Shown: positions 7,760-16,494, numbered from the stretch's first letter. The stretch is DNA of 64,000 nucleotides from Bacillus benzoevorans (GCF_014207535.1 NZ_JACHGK010000001.1:496001-560000); one strand, 5' to 3'. The notes: generated from the letters alone by a model not told the origin. Translations and numbers: made by a program.

Positions 7760-8086
7760 TTGTCGAAAACGAAATTACTTTTAACAGGGATCGTTTCTGC
7801 GGCAGTCATTATCGGGGTGACCAACTGCTCAAACAATTCATCACAGCCTAAGATGCCTGATGATCCTTCCTGTGATGATTGGGAATGGGACGATGACGAC
7901 GGGGTTTGGGAATGTGATGATGAGTATTCCAGTCATTATGGACATTCCTACCATGGGGGAAAATATTATTCTTCGAAATCTAATTTGTATAAGGATTCGT
8001 CCTACAAAAGCTATAAATCAAGCAGTTCCTTTAAAAGCAGCAGCTCTGGTTTTGGTTCGGGATCTAAAGGAGGATTTGGCGGTTAA
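7760..8086 (+). CDS. YgiB-like Ser/Gly-rich exported small protein
   Basis: The TTG start at 7760 follows AGGGGGAAATT. The 108-residue product has a hydrophobic N-terminal segment (residues 5-22) ending VTNC, a poor lipobox because Asn occupies -1, so it may be a lipoprotein or membrane-anchored. The mature part has a very acidic stretch (DDWEWDDDDGVWECDD) and then a low-complexity Tyr/Ser/Lys/Gly tail ending GSKGGFGG. E. coli YgiB has a comparable lipoprotein plus Ser/Gly tail ending and precedes ygiC; here the stop overlaps the start of a YgiC-like gene (TAATG), so the pairing is conserved. Molecular role unknown. Confidence 0.7.
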   Translation: MSKTKLLLTGIVSAAVIIGVTNCSNNSSQPKMPDDPSCDDWEWDDDDGVWECDDEYSSHYGHSYHGGKYYSSKSNLYKDSSYKSYKSSSSFKSSSSGFGSGSKGGFGG

Positions 8087-9333
8087 TGTTTCATAAAGGT
8101 GACTTAGAACAGTTTTGCCAAAGCCGTCGGCAGGTTTACCAAGAAGTGAAGAATTTTTGGCCTGATTTGTTTCAAACAGAATATGCATTGTACGATATGT
8201 ATTGTATTTCGCAAAGTGAGATAAAGAAAATAAGGGAAACAACAAATCGTGCCGGGCGGATATTTTTCAAAACAGCGAAGTTATTGCGAGCGGCTTCTGA
8301 GTCAACGCTGAAACAACTTGATTTGCCTAAGAAAATTCTCCCTTTTGTCCGTCATCAGGGATTACCAGTTGAATCCGTTATTGCAAGAATGGATCTAGTT
8401 AGAACAGATGACGGCTATAAAGTGCTTGAAATCAATTCTGATACGCCTACATTTGAAAAAGAAGTCTTCCATGTCAATAGATTCATCACAACAAAAATGA
8501 AAGCGGTAAATCCGAATGAGGGATTAGAAAAAGAACTAGGACATGCTGTGCGAAAAGCAGTGTTTGAATCGGCACTGAGATTGCAGCGGGATGAACCGTA
8601 TGTTGTGTTTACGTCACATGAAGATCATATTGAGGATCGGGGGACCACCTGTTATCTACTGGAATTAGCGGAGCTCCCTGCGCGATATGTACCATTGCAT
8701 CGATTGCATATTATTCGGCATGAAGGGTTGTTTGATGAGGCGGGACGCAGAATCGATATCCTATACAGACCTACTTATCCATTGGAGCATCTAATAGAGG
8801 ATCGAGATTCAATGACAAAGGACTCCGTCGGGATTCAGCTTTTAGAACTTGTGTGTGATGGTAAATTAGCTGTGATCAATCCCATCTCGGCATTTCTTAT
8901 TCAATCGAAGGCAGTCCAAGCGGTTATATGGGGATTAATGGAGTTAAATCATCCATTCTTTACTGAAGAGGAGAAGAGCTGGATTGGGAAATACTTTTTG
9001 CCTACATATATGGAAGAAGATCCATTTATTAAAAAAGGTCTCAAGTATGTGAAGAAGCCTTGCTTTGGCAGGGAGGGGGACACAGTTGAAATTTTTCAAG
9101 GACGAAAAAAAATTATGGAAGATGCACATAAAACCTATCGAAGTTCAGCACCCGTTTTTCAGCAATACGTTGACCTTCCAACCTCTTGGGTCCATACGAC
9201 AAAAGGGATATATGAAGCTAAATTATTAATCGGCAGTTTTTTGCTGAATGGAAAAGCAAGCGGAATCGGTATCCGAGCCGGAAATCAAATTACGGATAAT
9301 AACGCTTTTTTCCTGCCGGTTGGCATTAAATAA
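8086..9333 (+). CDS. Glutathionylspermidine synthase-family ATP-grasp protein (YgiC/YjfC-like)
   Basis: 415 residues with features of the GSP_synth ATP-grasp family: VLEINSDTPTFEKEV near residue 125, the KPCFGREGD loop near 325, and a C-terminal SGIGIRAGNQITDNNAFFLPV that matches the YgiC end. The family forms amide bonds by ATP-dependent ligation, but YgiC/YjfC members lack the amidase half and their substrates are uncertain. Bacilli do not make glutathionylspermidine, so a different peptide or polyamine substrate is likely. It overlaps the YgiB-like gene by one base and is followed after 29 bp by a DUF350 membrane gene, the usual companions. Confidence 0.82.
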   Translation: MFHKGDLEQFCQSRRQVYQEVKNFWPDLFQTEYALYDMYCISQSEIKKIRETTNRAGRIFFKTAKLLRAASESTLKQLDLPKKILPFVRHQGLPVESVIARMDLVRTDDGYKVLEINSDTPTFEKEVFHVNRFITTKMKAVNPNEGLEKELGHAVRKAVFESALRLQRDEPYVVFTSHEDHIEDRGTTCYLLELAELPARYVPLHRLHIIRHEGLFDEAGRRIDILYRPTYPLEHLIEDRDSMTKDSVGIQLLELVCDGKLAVINPISAFLIQSKAVQAVIWGLMELNHPFFTEEEKSWIGKYFLPTYMEEDPFIKKGLKYVKKPCFGREGDTVEIFQGRKKIMEDAHKTYRSSAPVFQQYVDLPTSWVHTTKGIYEAKLLIGSFLLNGKASGIGIRAGNQITDNNAFFLPVGIK

Positions 9334-9362
9334 GCGAATATGGTGTAGAGAGGAAGAAGAGT

Positions 9363-9767
9363 ATGAGCTTTATAGAGTTATTCACTTCAACAATATCTTA
9401 TATTGGTGTGGCTTTATTATTATTATTAATCGGCATTATCTTATTTGAGGTCACCACGAAAAATAAGGAGTTTGAATTAATCAAAAACGGAAATAAGGCG
9501 GCGGTTTATGCCTTTGGCGGACGGATTCTAGGGTTAGGCATCGTCCTTTACTCCAGCATTTCGAATTCCATCAATGTATTGGATATGGTGATATGGGGCA
9601 GCGTGGCGATTGTGATGCAAATTATTGTCTTTTATTTAGCTGAATGGCTGACGCCTAAATTTAATGTGACAAAAGCAATTGATGAAGATAATCAGGCAAT
9701 AGGTCTGTTTTTATTATTTTTATCTGTTTCCATTGGTTTAATTATTGCCGGTTCGTTAACATATTAA
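9363..9767 (+). CDS. DUF350 family membrane protein (YjfL-like)
   Basis: 134 residues with four predicted membrane helices (about 13-30, 46-68, 75-95, 110-132) and the conserved small central loop NGNKAAVYAFGGRILGLGIVLYSSI of DUF350/UPF0719. These proteins recur next to YgiC-type ATP-grasp genes. It is the last gene of the three-gene cassette; the ATG follows GAGAGGAAGAAGAGT. Biochemical role unknown. Confidence 0.85.
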   Translation: MSFIELFTSTISYIGVALLLLLIGIILFEVTTKNKEFELIKNGNKAAVYAFGGRILGLGIVLYSSISNSINVLDMVIWGSVAIVMQIIVFYLAEWLTPKFNVTKAIDEDNQAIGLFLLFLSVSIGLIIAGSLTY

Positions 9768-9795
9768 TATAAATGATAATAAAACTTTTAATCAG

Positions 9796-9889
9796 TTGAT
9801 ACGGAACTTATTTTAGTCTAAACAGGAGAGGTTTGACAATACAGTGGAAGAGGCACCATTGTGATTGTTAAATCTCTTTTTTTCTTTTT
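9796..9889 (+). promoter_or_regulatory. glpD promoter and leader terminator (GlpP antitermination type)
   Basis: TTGATA (9796-9801), 17 bp and TAAACA (9819-9824) make a plausible SigA promoter. Just downstream AGAGGTTTGACAAT (9827-9840) pairs with ATTGTTAAATCTCT (9864-9877), followed by a T-rich run to 9889. In B. subtilis the glpD leader terminator is overcome by GlpP bound to glycerol-3-phosphate; the layout here is the same. No glpP is in this window. Confidence 0.75.
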
Positions 9890-9900
9890 AAGGGGGGAGA

Positions 9901-11571
9901 ATGATGGAAATGGGGAGATTTTCATGCCTGGATAGAGTTAATATTTTACATGACATGGAGGCAATGGAGTTTGACGTACTGATTATTGGCGGTGGCATAA
10001 CAGGGTGCGGGATTGCGTTAGATGCTGTAACGAGGGGAATGAAAACGGCAATGATCGAGATGCAGGATTTTGCCGCCGGAACATCGAGCCGTTCAACAAA
10101 ACTAGTACATGGAGGTCTTCGTTATCTAAAAAACTTTGAATTGAAGTTGGTATCAGAGGTAGGCAGAGAACGAGCCATTGTGTATGAAAATGCTCCGCAT
10201 GTGACAACCCCCGTACGAATGCTGCTTCCTATATATGGGGGTGGGACGTTCGGCATGTTGACAACAACCATAGGTCTTTCTCTATACGATTTATTAGCCG
10301 GTGTTCATAAAGCGGACCGTAAGCGGATGTTAGCAAAAAACGCTGTGTTGGAAAAAGAACCTCTTCTCAAAAGGGAGGGATTAAAAGGCGGCGGTTATTA
10401 TGTAGAGTACGTGACAGATGATGCCCGCTTGACCATTGAAGTGATAAAAGAGGCTTCAGCAAGGGGAGCTAAGGCTGTTAACTACACAAAAGCAGCTACA
10501 TTACTTTATCGGGATGGCAGGACCGCAGGAGTCATAGCGGTTGACCAATTAACGGGGAACCATTATGAAATTTATGCGAAAAAGATTATTAATGCATCAG
10601 GACCATGGGTGGATACAATCAGGGGGCTTGATCATCCTTTAAAGGGCAAAAAAATACGTCTTACGAAGGGAGTTCACATAGTATTCGAACAAGAGAAACT
10701 CCCTTTAAAACAAGCGGTATATTTTGATACACCTGATGGGCGTATGGTTTTTGCCATTCCACGCGATGGAAAAACCTACATCGGAACGACAGATACATTT
10801 TATCATCAGGATCCGATGCGGCCCAAAATGAATAAGCAGGATCTTCAATACTTAATAAAAACTGTTCAATATATGTTTCCATCTCTGCAAATAAAGGACG
10901 ATGATGTTGAGTCAAGCTGGGCAGGGGTACGTCCTCTTATCTATGAAGAAGGAAAGGATCCTTCTGAAATTTCCCGTAAAGATGAAATTTGGGAATCTGA
11001 AACGGGATTGATTACAATTGCTGGCGGCAAATTAACCGGTTATCGCAAAATGGCTGAAAATGCGGTGAATCTGATTGCTCATTCTTTGCAAAATGAGGAG
11101 AGCCGCAGCTTCAACGCCTGTCAAACAAAACAACTTCCACTCTCGGGCGGCCATTTTGGCGGATCAAGGCAATATGATTCGTTTATTAACAGCAATCGCA
11201 AACAGGCATTAGAAGCAGGTTTTACGAATGAGCAATTTGAGAGGTTGGTACATCGTTATGGCTCCAACATGACCCGTATTTTTCATTATGCTGAAAACTA
11301 TGATCCGGCAAACAAATATGCATTACCGTTGGAAGTATATGTTGAAATTATGTACGCCCTGAAAGAAGAAATGACCGTAAAACCGGTGGATTTTTTTATT
11401 AGGCGCACAGGATCATTGCTTTTCAATATTGAATGGGTGCACAAATGGAGGCATCCTGTACTGGAATTGATGGCTGACCTATTAAAGTGGAATGAAAAGA
11501 ATAAAGAAGTTTATCAAAATGAATTAGAAGCAGAGCTGCTCGATGCAGTTCAGCCAAATAGAGAGGGATAG
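9901..11571 (+). CDS. glpD: Aerobic glycerol-3-phosphate dehydrogenase
   Basis: FAD-dependent membrane-associated enzyme oxidising sn-glycerol-3-phosphate to dihydroxyacetone phosphate and passing electrons to menaquinone. 556 residues; the FAD dinucleotide-binding motif GGGITGCGIALDA lies near residue 30, followed by FAAGTSSRSTKLVHGGLRYL, and YIGTTDT and GGKLTGYRKMAE further on, all GlpD signatures. The C-terminal DAO_C domain is complete. The start is ambiguous among ATG 9901, 9904 and 9910, all after AGGGGGGAGA; 9910 has the best spacing. Convergent with glpK. Confidence 0.96.
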   Translation: MMEMGRFSCLDRVNILHDMEAMEFDVLIIGGGITGCGIALDAVTRGMKTAMIEMQDFAAGTSSRSTKLVHGGLRYLKNFELKLVSEVGRERAIVYENAPHVTTPVRMLLPIYGGGTFGMLTTTIGLSLYDLLAGVHKADRKRMLAKNAVLEKEPLLKREGLKGGGYYVEYVTDDARLTIEVIKEASARGAKAVNYTKAATLLYRDGRTAGVIAVDQLTGNHYEIYAKKIINASGPWVDTIRGLDHPLKGKKIRLTKGVHIVFEQEKLPLKQAVYFDTPDGRMVFAIPRDGKTYIGTTDTFYHQDPMRPKMNKQDLQYLIKTVQYMFPSLQIKDDDVESSWAGVRPLIYEEGKDPSEISRKDEIWESETGLITIAGGKLTGYRKMAENAVNLIAHSLQNEESRSFNACQTKQLPLSGGHFGGSRQYDSFINSNRKQALEAGFTNEQFERLVHRYGSNMTRIFHYAENYDPANKYALPLEVYVEIMYALKEEMTVKPVDFFIRRTGSLLFNIEWVHKWRHPVLELMADLLKWNEKNKEVYQNELEAELLDAVQPNREG

Positions 11572-11584
11572 GAGGAGATAAAGT

Positions 11585-11608
11585 GAGGGGCAGGCTGCCC
11601 CGCCCCTC
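11585..11608. terminator. GC-rich convergent hairpin between glpD and glpK
   Basis: GAGGGGC (11585-11591) pairs with GCCCCTC (11602-11608), with alternative inner pairing GGGCA/TGCCC. No clear T-run on either strand, but it lies between convergent gene ends. Confidence 0.55.
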
Positions 11609-11618
11609 TAGTAAACGA

Positions 11619-13109
11619 TTATTTAAACGCCATTGCCGCTTTTACAGCCTTTTTCCAGCCTGTATAAAGATCGGTTCTCTCTTTTACAGCCATATTTGGT
11701 GTGAATGAAGTCTCGATATTCCACTGTTTTGCAATTTCCTCCTGGCTTTTCCAATAGCCAACAGCTAACCCGGCTAAATAGGCTGCACCTAAAGCAGTAG
11801 TTTCGAGAATGCCAGGTCTTTCTACCGGAACATTTAACATATCGCTTTGAAATTGCATTAAGAAATTATTAGCAACAGCTCCGCCGTCAACACGCAATGC
11901 CTTAAGGGAAATATTTGAATCTGCCTCCATTGAAGTAAGTACATCTTTTGTTTGATAAGCAAGCGATTCTAAGGTAGCTCGGATAAAATGTTCTTTCGAC
12001 GTACCTCGTGTTAAGCCAAATACAGCTCCACGGACATCGCTGTCCCAATATGGCGTGCCCAGGCCAACGAATGCCGGTACGACATAAACTCCGTCTGTAG
12101 AAGGTACGCTCGCGGCATACTTTTCACTTTCAGCCGCATGGGTAAACATTTGCAGACCATCGCGAAGCCATTGGATGGCAGAACCTGCGACAAAAATACT
12201 TTCCTCGAGGGCATACTCTACTTTTCCGTTAATCCCCCAAGCGATGGTGGTTAACAAGCCATGGTCAGATTGAACCGCATTTTCACCTGTATTCATTAAC
12301 ATAAAACAGCCGGTGCCATAAGTGTTTTTAGCCATCCCTTTTTCATAACAAGCCTGGCCGAACAAAGCAGCTTGTTGGTCGCCTGCTGCTCCGGCAATGG
12401 GAACATGGCAGCCGAAAAAGTGATAGTCAACGGTATGGCCGTAAATTTCTGAAGAAGGTCGAACTTCTGGAAGTATGGAGGCAGGAATGGTTAATATTTC
12501 TAATAATTCTTTATCCCACTGCAGTTCACGAATATTATACATCATCGTTCGGGAAGCATTGGAATAATCAGTAACATGGGTTTTGCCTCCGGACAGCTTC
12601 CAGATTAACCAAGTATCAATTGTCCCAAAGAGAAGTTCGCCGCGTTCCGCTTTTTCTCTAGCTTCTGCAACATGGTCTAAAAGCCACTTAACCTTTGTTC
12701 CTGAGAAATATGCATCAATTAATAAACCAGTTTTTTCTTTAATTTTATCTTCATAGCCATTCGCTCTTAGTTCAGCACAGATTTCATCCGTTTGCCGAGA
12801 TTGCCAGACGATAGCATGGTAGATCGGCAACCCTGTATTTTTATCCCAAACAACAGCCGTTTCACGCTGATTTGTAATACCAATCGCTGCCACTTGTTCC
12901 GGTTTGATATTGGCTTCCGTTAAACAAGAGGCGATCACGGCCAAAATAGAACCCCATATTTCATTTGCATCATGCTCAACCCAGCCTGGTTTGGGGAAAT
13001 ATTGTGTTAATTCCTTTTGCGCAAAATGAATGATTTTTCCTTCCTTATTGAAAAGTACTGCACGGGAACTGGTTGTACCTTGATCCAAAGATAAAATATA
13101 TTTTTCCAT
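11619..13109 (-). CDS. glpK: Glycerol kinase
   Basis: Phosphorylates glycerol to sn-glycerol-3-phosphate, the substrate of the adjacent GlpD and the GlpP inducer. 496 residues, typical size. FGGY-family landmarks: N-terminal LDQGTTSSRAVLF, AIGITNQRET, HAIVWQSRQT, DTWLIWKLSGG, AGAAGDQQAALFGQ, and the C-terminal FGGY signature region LRVDGGAVANNFLMQFQSD. The HPr-dependent phosphorylation His region of Firmicute enzymes is expected near NTYGTGCF/ENAVQSDHG. ATG follows AAAGGGAGACTGTAGGT. glpF is not next to it, unlike B. subtilis glpFK. Confidence 0.97.
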   Translation of the reverse strand: MEKYILSLDQGTTSSRAVLFNKEGKIIHFAQKELTQYFPKPGWVEHDANEIWGSILAVIASCLTEANIKPEQVAAIGITNQRETAVVWDKNTGLPIYHAIVWQSRQTDEICAELRANGYEDKIKEKTGLLIDAYFSGTKVKWLLDHVAEAREKAERGELLFGTIDTWLIWKLSGGKTHVTDYSNASRTMMYNIRELQWDKELLEILTIPASILPEVRPSSEIYGHTVDYHFFGCHVPIAGAAGDQQAALFGQACYEKGMAKNTYGTGCFMLMNTGENAVQSDHGLLTTIAWGINGKVEYALEESIFVAGSAIQWLRDGLQMFTHAAESEKYAASVPSTDGVYVVPAFVGLGTPYWDSDVRGAVFGLTRGTSKEHFIRATLESLAYQTKDVLTSMEADSNISLKALRVDGGAVANNFLMQFQSDMLNVPVERPGILETTALGAAYLAGLAVGYWKSQEEIAKQWNIETSFTPNMAVKERTDLYTGWKKAVKAAMAFK

Positions 13110-13201
13110 ACCTACAGTCTCCCTTTATTTTAGATTACGTTACGTACTCTTTTCTTCGTTCTCATCATGATCATTTTCTTTTCTGTTGCTTTTTCACAGA
13201 A

Positions 13202-13215
13202 AGTAAGCGGTTGCA
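13202..13215. promoter_or_regulatory. cre-like box upstream of glpK
   Basis: AGTAAGCGGTTGCA matches the cre consensus TGWNANCGNTNWCA with two mismatches (first base and the W before CA). It lies about 95 bp upstream of the glpK start, where CcpA repression of glycerol genes would be expected. Confidence 0.45.
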
Positions 13216-13451
13216 AGAATGAAAGTTGCAGTACCTATAATATACCATAAACTGCTATTGGCTGATGGAAGAAACCATCCTCGTAAAATCAAATTTCCAA
13301 ATTCGTCTGTTGACAGATGATCTATGATATTGTAGGCTGAAGTTAACTATTTTAATATAATGATTTGATTAATACCTCGCTTGTATTGTGGGATAGAGGT
13401 TTCGATATTTAACAAACCTTTTGAGGAATTAGGGATAACTGTCAACATCAG

Positions 13452-13477
13452 GACCTGAGCCCATCTCAGGTCTTTTT
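13452..13477 (+). terminator. Orphan terminator in the 13.1-13.6 kb gene-free stretch
   Basis: GACCTGAG (13452-13459) pairs with CTCAGGTC (13465-13472), followed by TTTTTA. No plus-strand ORF lies between it and glpK, so it may end a small RNA or be a leader attenuator for the ABC importer at 13610. The palindrome TATGTC-N6-GACATA (13477-13494) follows directly. The rest of 13110-13609 shows only a possible promoter (TTGTTA-N16-TATTTA, 13540-13567) and the cre-like box. Confidence 0.6.
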
Positions 13478-13609
13478 ATGTCAGCCTGGACATAAAATGA
13501 AGACAAACTAAGAACCGTTTCAGGCGTTACTTGTATATCTTGTTAAAAAGTTATCAGGCAGTATTTAAATTAACTCATTAGAGATAATAAAAAGGAGGAG
13601 TGGTCAACG

Positions 13610-14461
13610 ATGAAAAATAAATTATTAATATTCTTGGTCTTGTCATTTTCAGCAATGATCCTGCTTGCTGGATGCGGCAATAAAGAAGAAGCGGCAGATT
13701 CTGAAAATGCCGGCGCGGCAAATAATGCTGACACATTTAAAGTGGGGCTTGAAGCGGGATATCCTCCATTTAACTGGACACAAACAGACAATTCGAATGG
13801 TGCAGTGAAAATGGAAGGCAGTGCAGAATTTGCCGGCGGATATGACGTTGAAATCGCTAAAAGACTTGCAGAAGGTTTAGGAAAAGAACTGGTTATTGTG
13901 AAAACAGAATGGGACGGCTTAGTTCCTGCGCTGAATTCCGGAAAAATTGATGCGATCATTGCAGGGATGTCGCCAACAGAAGAAAGAAAAAAATCAATTG
14001 ATTTCACAGATAACTATTATAAATCCAACCTGGTAATGGTTGTGAAAAAAGGCGGAGATTTTGAAAAGGCCTCATCGATTCAGGATTTTAAAGGTGCCAA
14101 GATTACCGCTCAATTAAATACATTCCACTATTCAGTGATTGGGCAAATAAAAGGTGTTGATAAACAACCGGCAATGGATAATTTCCCTGCTATGAGAGTG
14201 GCTCTTGAATCAGGTGTTATTGATGGTTATGTTTCAGAACGTCCGGAGGCTGTGAGTGCTTCAGCAGCAAACCCAAACTTCGCCATGGTTGAATTTAAGG
14301 ATGGATTTAGAACATCAGATGATGACACAGCCATTGCAGTAGGTGTGAAAAAGGGCAATGAGGATATCGAAAAAATGAATAAAATCTTAGCTGGTATATC
14401 AGAGGAAGAGCGCAGCAGTATTATGGATGAAGCAATTAAAAATCAGCCTGCAGCGCAATAA
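13610..14461 (+). CDS. Amino-acid ABC transporter, substrate-binding lipoprotein
   Basis: Captures a polar amino acid outside the membrane for the importer encoded by the next two genes. 283 residues. Signal peptide followed by lipobox LLAGC (Cys23) and a low-complexity linker. The SBP_bac_3 domain (about 40-278) shows FKVGLEAGYPPFNW, GYDVEIAKRLAEGLG, GKIDAIIAGMSPTEERKKSIDFTDNYY and GVIDGYVSERPEA. ATG follows AAAAAGGAGGAGTGGTC. Substrate cannot be read with certainty; arginine, lysine or histidine are usual for relatives. A hairpin downstream probably lowers expression of the other two genes. Confidence 0.9.
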   Translation: MKNKLLIFLVLSFSAMILLAGCGNKEEAADSENAGAANNADTFKVGLEAGYPPFNWTQTDNSNGAVKMEGSAEFAGGYDVEIAKRLAEGLGKELVIVKTEWDGLVPALNSGKIDAIIAGMSPTEERKKSIDFTDNYYKSNLVMVVKKGGDFEKASSIQDFKGAKITAQLNTFHYSVIGQIKGVDKQPAMDNFPAMRVALESGVIDGYVSERPEAVSASAANPNFAMVEFKDGFRTSDDDTAIAVGVKKGNEDIEKMNKILAGISEEERSSIMDEAIKNQPAAQ

Positions 14462-14472
14462 TACATTTTGCG

Positions 14473-14506
14473 AAAAACCGGCTGCATCAATATGCAGTCG
14501 GTTTTT
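14473..14506 (+). terminator. Intercistronic hairpin after the binding-protein gene
   Basis: AAAACCGGCTGCAT pairs with ATGCAGTCGGTTTT around a short loop, followed by TTTG. It would act as a partial terminator or 3' stabiliser, giving excess binding protein over permease and ATPase. Confidence 0.75.
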
Positions 14507-14530
14507 GTAATGGATATAAGGAGGAAAATA

Positions 14531-15304
14531 ATGAGTTTTGAATGGGTAGTATCCATCTTTCAAGAATATTGGCCAATGTTCCTTCGTGGAGCAGGCATCA
14601 CTCTGCTCATTTCCCTAATTGGTACAGTGATTGGATCAGTTATTGGATTAATAGTAGGGATTATTCGTACAATTCCAGTGCCTGAGCAAGGCGCAAAAAA
14701 AGGGCTTTTAAAGGTTATTAATGCCATTCTTTCTATTTATATTGAATTTTTCCGTGGAACACCGATGATTGTACAGGCGATGGTTATTTATTATGGCTCA
14801 GCATTAGCTTTTGGGGTAGATATGGACAGAATCGCTGCTGCTATCTTTATCGTTTCTATTAATACAGGAGCCTATATGTCTGAAATTGTCCGCGGCGGGA
14901 TTGTTTCAATTGATAAAGGACAATTTGAAGCAGCACATGCCATCGGAATGAACCATTTTCAAACGATGCTCAATGTCATTTTGCCGCAGGCGGTACGTAA
15001 TATTTTACCGGCGACCGGAAATGAATTTGTTATTAATATTAAAGATACGTCCGTATTGAGTGTTATTTCTGTATCGGAATTATTCTTCCAAACCAAAACG
15101 ATCGCAGGAAACAATTTCAGATATTTTGAGTCCTTCTTTGTTGCAAGTATTTTATATTTAATAATGACATTTACCGTAACTAGGGTTCTGCGTTGGATCG
15201 AGCGGAAAATGGATGGTCCGGATAACTACGATATGATTATGATGGGAAATCAAATGCAGGTTGAGACTCCTGATGATATAGCAAGAAAAACAGGAAACAA
15301 GTAA
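14531..15304 (+). CDS. Amino-acid ABC transporter, permease (HisM/GlnP type)
   Basis: 257-residue membrane subunit starting at ATG 14531 after AAGGAGGAAAATA; an in-frame start at 14468 would run through the intercistronic hairpin and has no ribosome binding site. About five to six helices; the family EAA loop is seen as GQFEAAHAIGMNHFQTMLNVILPQAVRNILPATGNEF. The N-terminal segment MFLRGAGITLLISLIGTVIGSVIG and FFRGTPMIVQAMVIYYG are typical of polar amino-acid uptake permeases. It probably works as a homodimer with the downstream ATPase. Confidence 0.93.
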   Translation: MSFEWVVSIFQEYWPMFLRGAGITLLISLIGTVIGSVIGLIVGIIRTIPVPEQGAKKGLLKVINAILSIYIEFFRGTPMIVQAMVIYYGSALAFGVDMDRIAAAIFIVSINTGAYMSEIVRGGIVSIDKGQFEAAHAIGMNHFQTMLNVILPQAVRNILPATGNEFVINIKDTSVLSVISVSELFFQTKTIAGNNFRYFESFFVASILYLIMTFTVTRVLRWIERKMDGPDNYDMIMMGNQMQVETPDDIARKTGNK

Positions 15305-15320
15305 TAGGGGAGGCTAAAAA

Positions 15321-16061
15321 GTGGATACTGTTGTCGATATTCAGCATTTAAGCAAGTCATTTGGAAGCCATCAAGTATTAAAGGATATTAATTTCTCAGT
15401 GAAAAAAGGGGAAGTTGTTTGTATCATCGGTTCCTCCGGCTCAGGGAAATCAACATTGCTTCGCTGCGTCAATCTGCTGGAGCAGCCGAGCGGCGGCAGG
15501 ATTATTTATCATGGGAAAAATATATTAGACAGTAAACACGATATCAATGCTTATCGGACAAAACTGGGTATGGTGTTTCAGCAGTTCAACTTGTTTAATA
15601 ATCACAATGTATTAGGTAATTGTGTCGTAGGTCAAGTTAAGGTATTAAAACGTTCCAAGCAAGAAGCGGAACAAATAGCGATGAAATATTTAAAAGTTGT
15701 TGGCATGGATAAATTCGTGAATGCTAAGCCAAGACAATTATCAGGGGGACAAAAACAAAGGGTCGCAATAGCCAGAGCACTTTCGATGGAACCAGATGTG
15801 ATGCTATTTGACGAACCAACTTCAGCACTGGATCCGGAGATGGTAGAAGAAGTATTAAAAATAATGAAGGAGCTTGCTGAATCGGGTCTGACGATGCTAA
15901 TCGTTACCCATGAAATGGGTTTTGCGAAGGAAGTATCTGATCGGGTAGTCTTTATGGATAAGGGAGTAATCGCTGAAGAGGGACCTCCAGAGCGGATTTT
16001 CAATAATCCAACTGAAGAGCGGACAAGAGAATTTTTAAAACGGACGTTAAAAACCATTTAA
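15321..16061 (+). CDS. Amino-acid ABC transporter, ATP-binding protein (GlnQ/ArtP type)
   Basis: 246 residues, GTG start at 15321 after AGGGGAGGC. Walker A GSSGSGKST near residue 37, Q-loop MVFQQFNLF, signature LSGGQKQRVAIARAL, Walker B VMLFDEPTSALD, H-loop IVTHEMGFA. This is the conventional amino-acid importer ATPase. It ends the three-gene operon; a convergent hairpin at 16087-16115 follows. Confidence 0.95.
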   Translation: MDTVVDIQHLSKSFGSHQVLKDINFSVKKGEVVCIIGSSGSGKSTLLRCVNLLEQPSGGRIIYHGKNILDSKHDINAYRTKLGMVFQQFNLFNNHNVLGNCVVGQVKVLKRSKQEAEQIAMKYLKVVGMDKFVNAKPRQLSGGQKQRVAIARALSMEPDVMLFDEPTSALDPEMVEEVLKIMKELAESGLTMLIVTHEMGFAKEVSDRVVFMDKGVIAEEGPPERIFNNPTEERTREFLKRTLKTI

Positions 16062-16086
16062 AAATATGGTGAAAGAATGAAACAAA

Positions 16087-16115
16087 AAGAAGCAGCTGAA
16101 AATAGCTGCTTCTTT
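16087..16115 (-). terminator. Convergent terminator, strongest on the minus strand
   Basis: AAAGAAGCAGCT (16087-16096 region) pairs with AGCTGCTTCTTT (16104-16115). The T-run lies on the minus-strand side, so it best serves the ferredoxin/dioxygenase operon, and may also stop the ABC operon. Confidence 0.8.
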
Positions 16116-16118
16116 GGT

Positions 16119-16472
16119 CTAGACTATTTCTTTTGCGCGTTTTGCGGCTTGCATAGCTGCTTTAATGTAATCAAATTTCTCAGCTTGTGCTGCTGAATGA
16201 TCTTCAATGGTGATATCACTCTTTGGCATAGCCCGGCAAGCTAATGCATAGCCTTCTTCTTCTTCTTGAAGAGGAAGGACGGAGCGTGAAACAGCCCCAT
16301 GTTTTATTTCGCCTTCAACGACTTTAATTTTACACAGTCCGCATCCGCCCCGTTTACAGCCGACTTTAATCCCGCCGTGTGTACGGATAGACGCATCGAG
16401 AATATTTTCATTCTCATTTCCAGTGAAAGTTCGTTCATCAGGATGCGATACTTTAATTTTATATTCATTCAT
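16119..16472 (-). CDS. 2Fe-2S plant-type ferredoxin (XylT-like, dioxygenase reactivation)
   Basis: 117 residues from ATG 16472 (GGAGAT upstream); a longer frame would overlap the dioxygenase stop and lacks a site. The cluster ligands read CKRGGCGLC with a distal Cys in LACRAMP, the plant-type [2Fe-2S] pattern. XylT-type ferredoxins re-reduce the active-site iron of catechol 2,3-dioxygenase after inactivation by substituted catechols. The dioxygenase gene lies 22 bp upstream on the same strand, strongly supporting that role. No reductase gene is nearby. Confidence 0.88.
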   Translation of the reverse strand: MNEYKIKVSHPDERTFTGNENENILDASIRTHGGIKVGCKRGGCGLCKIKVVEGEIKHGAVSRSVLPLQEEEEGYALACRAMPKSDITIEDHSAAQAEKFDYIKAAMQAAKRAKEIV

Positions 16473-16494
16473 TATATTATCTCCGCATGCTCGA

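Noticed and set aside
13201..13350. Minus-strand frame with a membrane-like segment upstream of glpK
   Set aside because: No usable start codon or ribosome binding site and an upstream stop; probably chance.
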